From DASUPK01 sp963797265 (GTDB lineage: Bacteria; Actinomycetota; Thermoleophilia; Solirubrobacterales; 70-9): a stretch of 64,000 bases of DNA. The notes below the pieces were generated by a model. That model saw nothing but the letters and a program-made list of their open reading frames with translations, ran no database searches and was not told where the DNA came from. The number at the start of each line of letters is the position of its first letter. Within the stretch, counting starts at the first letter, position 1. Location of the stretch: positions 62,001-126,000 of the forward strand of contig CAWCOY010000003.1 in assembly GCA_963797265.1 (NCBI GenBank), read 5' to 3'. Of the stretch, positions 48,595-56,396 are shown one piece after another. The position numbers and the translations under genes are program-made.

Positions 48595-49902
48595 TCAGTC
48601 ATCGTCGAAGTCGAAGTCCTTCGGCGGGCCCTTCTCGAACCACAGGTCCTCCTCGTCCTCCTCGACGAAGCGCTCCTCGGTCTCGGAGGAGCGACGCTCG
48701 TCGGGCTCCTCATCCTCGATGGCGGGCCTGACCTCGGTTCCTGGCTCCTCGAAGGGCCTCTCGGTCCCGGAGGCTGGTTCGTCCGCAAATGGCTCCTCCT
48801 CGTCGACGTAGGAGGCCTCTTCCTCGGCCGGACCGAGCGCCTCGAAGTCGTCATCGACCGCGGACTGCCCGGGTGCCGGCGGCACCGCGTCCTCGTCGGT
48901 CTCGAAGTCGTAGAGCTGCGGGCCATCGGAGCCGCCTGAGGTGTCCTCTTCGGGCAGTGGGGCCTCGTCCGAAGGCGGCTCGACCGGCAGCGGGGCTTCG
49001 TCGGATGGCGGCTCTACCGGTAGCGGCTGCTCGTCCGAGGGTGGCTCCATCGGCGGCGGCGGCTCGTAGGACGTATCCGGGCGACCCAGCTCGGGCTCGT
49101 CGCCCGGAAGCGGTGGAAGATCGCCCGTGTCGCCCGGGGGCGGGTGCTCCTGGGTCGGCACATCGAGGCGGCCCCGGGCCCTGCCCGGCGGCTCGCTGGC
49201 CGACTCCGGCGGCGGCGGCGGAGGTTCGGGCACGTAGCCCTCGGGCTCGGGCGGCGCGTGCGCATCCGGTTCCGGCTCCAGAGGCCGCGCCTCGGCCTCG
49301 GCCTCGGGCGGCGCCTTACGCGAAGGGGCGGCTGTGTCCTCCGGGAAGGGCTCCTCCTCCGCGATCAGCTCCTCGAGGGACTCGGAAGGTGACGGAGGCT
49401 CTGGCTCCTCTGCCGCCTCCGGCTCGGCGTCTAGCCGCTCCTGGCCGGGGATCTCATCCTGCCCGGGAAGCTCCACCTGGCCGGGGATCTGGTCGGCCTG
49501 CTCCGCGCCGAGCGACTGACCAGAGGTCTCGGGCTCCGGCGCCGGCGGTGGCTCCGACGGCCGCAGCGCCTCGGGCTCGAGCGCCAGCTCGGGCTCGGAC
49601 GGCCGCAGTGCTTCGGGCTCAGGCGCGGGCGGTAGCTCGGACGGCTGCAGCGCCTCGGGCTCCGGCTCAGGCTCCCTCGGTCGGAGCGCTTCCGCCTCGA
49701 CGAGGCGCGTCGGCTCCTCGTTCCCCGCGTCCGCGGTCTCGCTCGCCCCGACCTCGTTGTAGAGCTCGCCGCCCACGAAGGGATCGGGCTGGTCGCCCTG
49801 GCCGAACGCCTCATCCTCGATCTCGCGCAGTTCGGCGTCGCGTGCGCCGTGCCTGCGCTTCAGATCGAGGTGTTCACGAATCGCGTCGTCGAGTATTCCC
49901 AT
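48595..49902 (-). CDS. Acidic Pro/Glu-rich low-complexity protein
   Basis: 435 residues from ATG 49902. Only the first 35 residues look folded (MGILDDAIREHLDLKRRHGA and an acidic helix). The rest is Pro, Glu, Ala and Ser with tandem repeats: PAPEPEALRPSEP units near residues 95-140 and PPSDEAPLPVE units near residues 285-320. The C-terminus is strongly acidic and ends FDFDDD. No membrane span or signal. Probably intrinsically disordered; function unknown. The coding bias follows the neighbours, and the frame is open throughout, supporting a real gene. Confidence 0.7.
   Translation of the reverse strand: MGILDDAIREHLDLKRRHGARDAELREIEDEAFGQGDQPDPFVGGELYNEVGASETADAGNEEPTRLVEAEALRPREPEPEPEALQPSELPPAPEPEALRPSEPELALEPEALRPSEPPPAPEPETSGQSLGAEQADQIPGQVELPGQDEIPGQERLDAEPEAAEEPEPPSPSESLEELIAEEEPFPEDTAAPSRKAPPEAEAEARPLEPEPDAHAPPEPEGYVPEPPPPPPESASEPPGRARGRLDVPTQEHPPPGDTGDLPPLPGDEPELGRPDTSYEPPPPMEPPSDEQPLPVEPPSDEAPLPVEPPSDEAPLPEEDTSGGSDGPQLYDFETDEDAVPPAPGQSAVDDDFEALGPAEEEASYVDEEEPFADEPASGTERPFEEPGTEVRPAIEDEEPDERRSSETEERFVEEDEEDLWFEKGPPKDFDFDDD
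48958..49060 (-). repeat. In-frame tandem repeats coding PPSDEAPLPVE units
   Basis: Three to four 33 bp units of the form GPPSDE(A/Q)PLPVE lie head to tail in the acidic protein gene. Copy-number change here would alter protein length without breaking the frame. Confidence 0.65.
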
Positions 49903-50032
49903 GATGCGGGGGATTGCCCCTCCTCGAAGGGTCACAGCTTAGGTGGTGGGACACCGATGTGATAGCTGGACGGGCGCCCCGGGCGTGCATTCAACCGACC
50001 ATTTCCGGCGCTCTGGGAGGGACTGGGTGGGT

Positions 50033-51373
50033 CTAGTGGTCGGTCGCCGGGCGACCCTCGGGCCGGCGGCGCACCCGACCGCCCCTTACCGACCGCCTGC
50101 TCGCCGGCGCAGTGCGGATCTGATTCTTCCCGGACCTCTTTGCCCGCAGGAGTGCGCGATCGGCCCCGTCGACGAGCGATTCGAGGTCCTCCGCGGAATC
50201 GGGGATGGTCGCCACCCCAACACTGATCGTCACCGCCATCGTCCCGCCGTCACGCAGCGGGACCTCGGTGTCCCGAACCCGCTCGCGGAGCCGCTCCGCC
50301 AGGATCGTGGCGCCCTCGCTCCCGGTCTCGACCAGGATCAGGGCGAGCTCGTCTCCCCCGTAGCGCGCTGCCACGTCGATCGTGCGCGTTACGTCTTTGA
50401 CCAGATCGGCGACCACCTCCAGCACGATGTCCCCTTGAAGGTGGCCGAGGCGGTCGTTGATCCGCTTGAAGTCGTCGACGTCGAGGATGATCAGCGAGAT
50501 CTCGTGTGCGAAGCGCAGCGCGCGAGACACCTCGCGGGTGAGCGTCTCGCCCATGTGGCGGCGGTTCCAGAGCCCGGTCAGCGGGTCGGTCAAGGCCTCC
50601 TGGGCGATGCGCTCATGTCGGCGCGTGAGAGTGCGCGCCAGGCCCAGAGCCAAGATCGCGGCCGCGACCAGGAACCAGATCATCACGGCCAGGCCGGCGC
50701 GGCCGACACCGAGCGCCCCGCCCGTTTTCGGCGGCCCGAGCACGAGCAGGTCCTCTCGATCGGCTGGATTGAGGGTCAGCGCGTGCCCCCGGTACTCCTT
50801 GCCCCCAGCCGTAAGGTCGGCCGTCTGATCGGGCTCCAGGGTCTTCGATGGGGTCGGCACCGTCGACGCCAGGGTCTCCGCGCCGCGACTCAGGACGACC
50901 TCGGTTTCGGTGAGCGACTTGACCTCGTCCACGTATTGATCCGCCGTGATGACCGACGTTCGCAGGCTGCCCACCGGTTGCCCGGCCTCGGTCAGGCCAA
51001 CCTGCGCGAAGGCGACCGAATTGAGCGGGCCCGCCCCGGCGACCAGGTTGCCGGCGTTGTCGTAGAGCTCCACGCGCTGGGCCGGCGGCTGTCCCGCCGC
51101 CCGCTGCATGAATGCCTGTTCGGCCCCCTTGTCGCGCGTCCGCAGCGCGTCCGCCAGGCCCGGGGAGGCCGCCAGGCTCTGGGCCTTCGCGGCCGCGTCG
51201 GCCGTGCGGGCCCGGTAGATCGCCGCCGCTGTCCGCAGACCGGCGGCGAGCCGTGCATCGGCCTTTCCCTCCTGCGAATCCTCGCTTACGAACAGCAAAA
51301 TGCCGATCAGTGCCAACGTAGGCACGACCGCGATCAGTACCAAGAAGAGCGCCAGGCGCCGTCCGAAGCTCAC
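50033..51373 (-). CDS. Membrane diguanylate cyclase (GGDEF domain)
   Basis: 446 residues from GTG 51373 (GCGAGG just upstream). Helix LALFLVLIAVVPTLALIGILLFV, an extracytoplasmic sensor of about 190 residues resembling a double-Cache or CHASE-type domain, a second helix (GLAVMIWFLVAAAILALGLA), then GGDEF. The active motif is YGGDELAL (GGDEL, usually active). An RTID five residues upstream is an RxxD inhibitory site, so product feedback is likely. The C-terminus is a basic tail. Makes c-di-GMP in response to an unknown external signal. Confidence 0.92.
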   Translation of the reverse strand: MSFGRRLALFLVLIAVVPTLALIGILLFVSEDSQEGKADARLAAGLRTAAAIYRARTADAAAKAQSLAASPGLADALRTRDKGAEQAFMQRAAGQPPAQRVELYDNAGNLVAGAGPLNSVAFAQVGLTEAGQPVGSLRTSVITADQYVDEVKSLTETEVVLSRGAETLASTVPTPSKTLEPDQTADLTAGGKEYRGHALTLNPADREDLLVLGPPKTGGALGVGRAGLAVMIWFLVAAAILALGLARTLTRRHERIAQEALTDPLTGLWNRRHMGETLTREVSRALRFAHEISLIILDVDDFKRINDRLGHLQGDIVLEVVADLVKDVTRTIDVAARYGGDELALILVETGSEGATILAERLRERVRDTEVPLRDGGTMAVTISVGVATIPDSAEDLESLVDGADRALLRAKRSGKNQIRTAPASRRSVRGGRVRRRPEGRPATDH

Positions 51374-51455
51374 CCTCGCGACAGCGTATCCTTGACCCCC
51401 GAACCGGTCGCCACACCCCCGTGTGACCGGTGAAGACATACTTCCCACCACACGT

Positions 51456-51528
51456 GGGGCTATAGCTCAGTTGGGAGAGCGCCTGGATCGCACCCAGGAG
51501 GTCGCCGGTTCGAGTCCGGCTAGCTCCA
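51456..51528 (+). tRNA. tRNA-Ala (anticodon CGC)
   Basis: 5' GGGGCTA pairs with TAGCTCC (one G-U pair). D arm AGCTCAGTTGGGAGAGC, anticodon stem CCTGG/CCAGG around ATCGCAC (anticodon CGC), T loop GGTTCGAGTCC. 73 nt. Confidence 0.96.
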
Positions 51529-51538
51529 TCTCGAGAAG

Positions 51539-53119
51539 TCAGGCCTTCGTCGCACCTGGCGGGCAGGCGCCGCACCCGATCGTCAGGCCGGTGCCGGTGT
51601 CCAGGCACCCCTCCTTGATCGCCGCCGTGGCCGTGGCGGACAGGGGACGAACGCGTACACCTCCATTCGACACTTCGACGGGCTCGGGCTCCGCCGCTGC
51701 CTGGGGCACCGGCGATCGCAGCGTCGTGACCGCGACACCGAAGGCCACCGCCACCATCCCCACGCCAACCAGAAAGGCGACGTGATAGCCGGAGGTCAGC
51801 GCCGCTGCGGTTGAGCCGCCATCGGAGAGCACACCGTCGGTCCGCTCGGTGGCCACCGTCGCCAGTACGGCCAACCCGATCGCACCGCCCACCTGCAGGC
51901 TGGTATTGACGAGGCCAGACGCCAGCCCTGAGTCGCCCTCGGTGGCGCCCGACATCGCGAGCGTCATCAGCGAGGGGAAGGCGAGGCCGGCACCGAGCCC
52001 GAACAGGATCATCGCGGGCAGGATGTCGACCACATAGCTGGCGTCGACCGGCGTGCGCGCGAAGAGCACCAGGCCGAGGGCGATGAAGCCCATCGCAGGG
52101 AGCAGCGTCGCCTCAGGCCCGAAGCGCAGGTTCAGCTGTCCCGTGAAGCGGAAGGACATCGTCCCCATGACGATCGTCGTCGGCAGGTAGGCGAGGCCGA
52201 CCTGGAGCGCCGTATAGCCGAGAACGCGCTGCAGATACAGGGCGCCGAGGAAGAACATCCCGAAGAGGCCGACGACCATCAGGGCCTGGACCAGGTTCGC
52301 TCCCGCGACATTGGGAGAGCGGAAAAGGCGCAGCGGCACCAGCGGATTCGGGACCCGCTCCTGGCGCAGGATGAACGCCGCCAGGAGAGCGAGCGACACT
52401 CCGCCGAGAACCAGGGTCTGGGCCGACCCCCAGCCGTGCTCGGTCGTGCCGAGGATCGTGTAGACGCCGAGCATCAACCCCCCGATCAGGAGGGCCGCGC
52501 CGGGCAGGTCGGCGCCCGCCGTGAGGCCGAGCCCGGCTCGGTCCTCGACCAGCCTGACGGCGAACAGCGCAGTGGCGATCCCGATCGGCAGGTTGACGAA
52601 GAAGATCCAGTGCCAGTTGACGGCCTCGGTGATGATCCCGCCGGCCAGTAACCCAATGGAACCGCCCGCGACGGCGACGAACGTGTAGACGCCGATCGCC
52701 TTTGCCTGCTCCCCGGGCTCGGGGAACATGGTCACGATCATCCCCAGGATCACCGCGGACGTGAGCGCGCCTCCGACGCCCTGGACGAAGCGGGCCCCGA
52801 TCAGCAGTCCCTGGCTCTGCGCGAGCGCGCACAGCAGTGACGCGCCGGTGAAGACCCCGAGGCCGATCAGGAAGATCCTCCGCTGGCCGATCAGGTCGCC
52901 GATCCTCCCGGCGAGGAGCAGCAGGCCGCCGAAGGCGATCAGGTACGCGTTGACCACCCAGGCGAGGTCGTTCTGCGAGAAGCCCAGGTCCTGCTGAATC
53001 GACGGCAGGGCGACGTTCACGATGGTCGAGTCGAGGACGATCATCAGCATGCCCACGCAGAGCACGTAGAGCGCCAGCCAGCGATTGCGGTCGCTGGGCG
53101 CGATGGCCGCTTCGCTCAA
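51539..53119 (-). CDS. MFS exporter, DHA2 (EmrB/QacA) family
   Basis: 526 residues with about 14 predicted membrane helices. MLMIVLDSTIVNVALPSIQQDLGFSQNDLAWVVNAYLIAFGG is the DHA2 signature (helix 1 with D and motif LDxTVVNVALP), and GRIGDLIGQRRIFLIG is the MFS loop 2-3 motif. GGAIGLAVLATVATERTDG follows in the C-half. Likely a proton-coupled drug exporter. The start overlaps the end of the upstream MFS gene by 4 bp. The C-terminus has an unusual Cys-containing tail (TGCLDTGTGLTIGCGACPPG-like) outside the transport domain. Confidence 0.9.
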   Translation of the reverse strand: MSEAAIAPSDRNRWLALYVLCVGMLMIVLDSTIVNVALPSIQQDLGFSQNDLAWVVNAYLIAFGGLLLLAGRIGDLIGQRRIFLIGLGVFTGASLLCALAQSQGLLIGARFVQGVGGALTSAVILGMIVTMFPEPGEQAKAIGVYTFVAVAGGSIGLLAGGIITEAVNWHWIFFVNLPIGIATALFAVRLVEDRAGLGLTAGADLPGAALLIGGLMLGVYTILGTTEHGWGSAQTLVLGGVSLALLAAFILRQERVPNPLVPLRLFRSPNVAGANLVQALMVVGLFGMFFLGALYLQRVLGYTALQVGLAYLPTTIVMGTMSFRFTGQLNLRFGPEATLLPAMGFIALGLVLFARTPVDASYVVDILPAMILFGLGAGLAFPSLMTLAMSGATEGDSGLASGLVNTSLQVGGAIGLAVLATVATERTDGVLSDGGSTAAALTSGYHVAFLVGVGMVAVAFGVAVTTLRSPVPQAAAEPEPVEVSNGGVRVRPLSATATAAIKEGCLDTGTGLTIGCGACPPGATKA

Positions 53120-54612
53120 GGCGTCTGCGCCTCCGTTTGGACCTCAGCGGCCCGACGCTCGGCCAATAGCCCGGCGACTATCGCCGCCAGGCCGACCGCC
53201 GAGATGGCGAGCACAACCTCCAGGGCGCTGCGGTAGCCGTCCACGATCTGGCTCGGGGAGCCGGTCGCGTGGGTCGCGACAATCGCCGTGATCACCGCCA
53301 GCACGATCGCGCCACCCACTTGGAACGACGTCTGGACGAGCCCCGAGGCGACGCCCTGCTCCGAGTCCGGGATGCCGGCGGTCGCCTGGATGTTGAGCAT
53401 CGGGAAGCAGAGGGCAAAACCGATCCCGATCAGGACCATCGTCGGCAGGAAGACGGTGGCGTAGGTGAGCGTCTCCTGGATCCGCAGGATCAGCGCATAG
53501 CCGATGACGAAGGCGACCAGCCCCACCGCTATCACGCGCTCGGTCCCGAAGCGATCGGCCAGTGGCCCGACCCGCGGCGACCCGAAGGCCACGATCAGGC
53601 CGGCCGGGAGGAAGGCCAGCGCCGTGGAAATCGGAGACCAGCCGAGCAGGGCCTGCAGGTAGAGCGTGCCGACGAACTGGAAGCTGACGTAGCAGCCGAA
53701 CACGACCATCGCGGTGATGTTCGCAAGCGCCAGCGGGCCAGACCGCAGGATGCCGAGCCGCACGAGCCGCTCGCCCGTGTGCAGCTCGATCGTGATGAAG
53801 GCGGCCAGCAATGCCAGGGCCACGATGACGGAGATCAGGGTCTCCGACGATCCCCAGCCGACGTCGGGAGCACGGACCACGGTTCGCACGAGGAGCAGCA
53901 TCCCAGCGGTGATCGTGATCGCACCTGGGAAGTCGTACGAACGGTGCCGATCGGCGGGGGGAGTGTCGTCGGGGATCACACGGGGCAGCGTCAGCAGGAT
54001 TGCGGCGGCGATCGGCACCGGGAGTAGGAACGTGAGGCGCCAGCCGGCCTCGGTCAGGAGCCCGCCCAGCACCAGGCCGAGGGAGAAGCCGCTAGCGCCG
54101 CAGGCCGTGTAGATCGAGAGAGCGCGGTTGCGCGCCGGCCCCTCGGGGAAGGTGGTGGTGATCATCGAGAGGCTCGCCGGCGCGGTGAAGGCCGCGCTCG
54201 CGCCCTTGAGAAATCGGGTGGCGACGATCAGCGTTCCGTCGCTGACCGTCGCCCCGACCGCCGAGGCGACCAGGAACACGGTGAGCGCCCCGAGCAGCGT
54301 TCGCCGGCGTCCGAGCAGATCCGCGGTGCGGCCGCCGAGCAGCAGCAGGCCGCCATAACCCAGCACGTAGCCGGAGACGACCCACTGCAACTGCGACGGG
54401 GAGAGATCGAGGTCGTCCCTGATCGAGGGCAGGGCGACTCCGACCATGGAGACGTCGAGCCCGTCCAGGAAGAGGACCCCACACAGCACCACCAGCGCTC
54501 CCCAGATGCGCGCGTCCCACTTGAAGCCGCGCGCCTCCGTGCGATCCGGCGCCTCCTTGGGCGGCGGCTCGATCAGCTGATCGCAGCGGGAATGCGCTGG
54601 GTGGTACGGCAT
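53116..54612 (-). CDS. MFS exporter, DHA2-like
   Basis: 498 residues, about 14 helices. It has FLDGLDVSMVGVALPSIRDDLDLSPSQLQWVVSGYVLGYGG and GRTADLLGRRRTLLGA, the same motif positions as the next gene. Functionally an efflux pump; its substrate is unknown. It is first in a two-gene unit controlled from the divergent region shared with the LysR gene at 54744. Confidence 0.9.
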   Translation of the reverse strand: MPYHPAHSRCDQLIEPPPKEAPDRTEARGFKWDARIWGALVVLCGVLFLDGLDVSMVGVALPSIRDDLDLSPSQLQWVVSGYVLGYGGLLLLGGRTADLLGRRRTLLGALTVFLVASAVGATVSDGTLIVATRFLKGASAAFTAPASLSMITTTFPEGPARNRALSIYTACGASGFSLGLVLGGLLTEAGWRLTFLLPVPIAAAILLTLPRVIPDDTPPADRHRSYDFPGAITITAGMLLLVRTVVRAPDVGWGSSETLISVIVALALLAAFITIELHTGERLVRLGILRSGPLALANITAMVVFGCYVSFQFVGTLYLQALLGWSPISTALAFLPAGLIVAFGSPRVGPLADRFGTERVIAVGLVAFVIGYALILRIQETLTYATVFLPTMVLIGIGFALCFPMLNIQATAGIPDSEQGVASGLVQTSFQVGGAIVLAVITAIVATHATGSPSQIVDGYRSALEVVLAISAVGLAAIVAGLLAERRAAEVQTEAQTP

Positions 54613-54666
54613 CCGCGCAGGAAATCACTGGGATCCCGGGCGGTCCAATACGACTTGGGGAGCCGG

Positions 54667-54685
54667 TGATAGGCGGTGCCTATCA
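54667..54685. promoter_or_regulatory. Dyad operator between the MFS pair and the LysR gene
   Basis: TGATAGGC, spacer GGT, GCCTATCA: a perfect 8+3+8 inverted repeat. The TATCAT at 54681-54686 overlaps its right arm and would serve as -10 for the LysR gene, so binding should block that promoter. It fits the T-N11-A pattern of LysR sites. Confidence 0.7.
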
Positions 54686-54691
54686 TCACTA

Positions 54692-54722
54692 GTGGGAACA
54701 CAGAATCACTGTGGGAACACAG
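54692..54722 (+). repeat. Two direct copies of GTGGGAACACAG
   Basis: Copies at 54692-54703 and 54711-54722, 19 bp apart centre to centre, just downstream of the dyad. Each has GTG...CAC symmetry. They may be extra binding sites or a duplicated start region; both contain a GTG, and the second is in frame with the LysR gene. Confidence 0.55.
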
Positions 54723-54743
54723 GAGCCTCGGAAGGGAGCGAGG

Positions 54744-55757
54744 GTGGCCGTCAGATCACGGTATGGGCCGGGCGTCGAGCCGATTGACACTGCGCTCGTT
54801 TATGTAAGCGACGAGCGGATCGCCGAGTCCGAGCTGGAGTTCCGTCAGCTCGAGTACTTCGTCGCCGTCGCGGAGGAGCTGCACTTCGGACGGGCGGCCG
54901 CGCGTATGTTCATCAGCCAGCCGGCGCTCTCGCAGGCGATCGCCGGGCTCGAGCGAACACTGGACGTCAAGCTCTTCGCCCGCACCCGGCAGAACGTCGA
55001 GCTCACGGAAGCGGGAACCGAGTTGCTGAGGCATGCCCGCGGAATGCTGGCCGACCGACTCGACACCGTGGCCGCGGTGCGCCGGGTCGATCGGGGTGAG
55101 GCCGGCGTGCTTCACATCGGGATTGCGCTGCTCGCGGAGGGGGAGGTCGCGCCGGCCTTCGCCGCGCTCGCGACGGAGTGTCCCGAGCTTCTCCTCGACC
55201 GCTCGAGCGCGACCAGCGAGCGGCTCCTGGCCTCGCTCCAGAGGCGTGACCTGCACGCGGCGGTCGTCCACCAGGTCCCCGCGTTGGCGACGCTCGAGGG
55301 CGTCGAATGGGAAGTGATCCGCCACGGAAGGCTGGCGGCACTCGTCAACGAGTCGAGTCCGTTCGCGGATCGCGGCTCGCTGGCCCTCTCGGATCTGAGG
55401 GAGCAGACGTTCCTGGTGCCCCAGCGCGAGCTCGCCCCGAGTGCATTCGAGGGGTTCCAGACGATGTGCCGCACCTACGGCAGCTTCGAACCGACGCTGC
55501 TGGAGCTCTCGACGCTGGGCGCCGACTGGAGGCCCGTGATCAGCGGCGAGGCGATCGCACTGATGGCGGAGGCTGCCGCCCGCGCAGTCGAACCGGAGGG
55601 CACCGTGACCGTTCCTCTCGAGACGCCGCCTCCATTCCTGCTGGCGATCGCCTGGCGCGGCGGCAACGGGTCCCCCCTGTTGCATCGCTTTCTCGACTTC
55701 CTCCGCGCTTATCGCGACGAGCACGCCTGGACCGAGGAGTCGGTTCCGGCCACATAG
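54744..55757 (+). CDS. LysR-family transcriptional regulator
   Basis: 337 residues from GTG 54744, preferred over GTG 54711 because AGGGAG lies five bases before it; the true N-terminus may be later still, since ELEFRQLEYFVAVAEELHF is the usual LysR beginning. HTH segment FGRAAARMFISQPALSQAIAGLE, then the effector domain (GVLHIGIALLAEGEVAPAFA). Divergent from two exporter genes, which it probably controls through the 54667-54685 dyad. Confidence 0.88.
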   Translation: MAVRSRYGPGVEPIDTALVYVSDERIAESELEFRQLEYFVAVAEELHFGRAAARMFISQPALSQAIAGLERTLDVKLFARTRQNVELTEAGTELLRHARGMLADRLDTVAAVRRVDRGEAGVLHIGIALLAEGEVAPAFAALATECPELLLDRSSATSERLLASLQRRDLHAAVVHQVPALATLEGVEWEVIRHGRLAALVNESSPFADRGSLALSDLREQTFLVPQRELAPSAFEGFQTMCRTYGSFEPTLLELSTLGADWRPVISGEAIALMAEAAARAVEPEGTVTVPLETPPPFLLAIAWRGGNGSPLLHRFLDFLRAYRDEHAWTEESVPAT

Positions 55758-55766
55758 GTCCTCACG

Positions 55767-56396
55767 TTGCATCCCGTTCAGATCGAAACACCGTCCGGCC
55801 CGGCGCGAGCGCACCTGCATGCCGCCCGGGACGCGAAGGGCGGCCTGGTTCTGGGTCATGGCGCCGGTGGCGGCGTCGAGGCCGTGGACCTCGTCGCGGC
55901 GAAGGATGCCGCGGTGGGCGAGGGCTTCACCGTTGCGCTGGTCGAGCAGCCCTATTGGGTCGCCGGCCGGCGCTCTCCGGCGCCCGCCAAGCGCCTGGAC
56001 GAGGCCTGGATCGCGGCGATCGAGCAGCTCGGCGCGAAGCAGCTCGAGGGCCTGCCGCTGATCGTCGGCGGACGCTCGCTGGGTGCGCGGGTCGCCTGCC
56101 GGACGATCGAGAGCACCAGCCCGGCGGCCGTCCTCTGCCTCGCCTTCCCCCTCGTTCCCCCGCGGCGAGGCGACAAGCCGCCGCAGAGCCGGCTTCCGGA
56201 GCTGGAGGCGGTCACCGTCCCCGTGCTGGTCGTCCAGGGCGAGAGCGATCGGTTCGGCATGCCGCCCGAGGGACCGGACCGGCAGGTGGTGAAGGTCGCG
56301 GGTGACCACGGCCTGAAGGCCGATCCGGAGGCCATTGGCGAAGCGGTCGCCGCCTGGCTCGCGAGGCTTCCGCTCGGGGCAGCGGCGGCGCGCTAG
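55767..56396 (+). CDS. Alpha/beta-hydrolase (KANL3/Tex30-like)
   Basis: 209 residues from TTG 55767. GLVLGHGAGGGVEAVDLV is the oxyanion/HGAGG loop. The nucleophile elbow is GGRSLGAR (serine), an aspartate follows in VQGESDRFGMP, and the histidine is in VAGDHGLKADP. The short, compact form resembles the KANL3/Tex30 and dienelactone-hydrolase-like family. Substrate unknown. Its stop shares CTAG with the stop of the convergent dipeptidase gene. Confidence 0.82.
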   Translation: MHPVQIETPSGPARAHLHAARDAKGGLVLGHGAGGGVEAVDLVAAKDAAVGEGFTVALVEQPYWVAGRRSPAPAKRLDEAWIAAIEQLGAKQLEGLPLIVGGRSLGARVACRTIESTSPAAVLCLAFPLVPPRRGDKPPQSRLPELEAVTVPVLVVQGESDRFGMPPEGPDRQVVKVAGDHGLKADPEAIGEAVAAWLARLPLGAAAAR

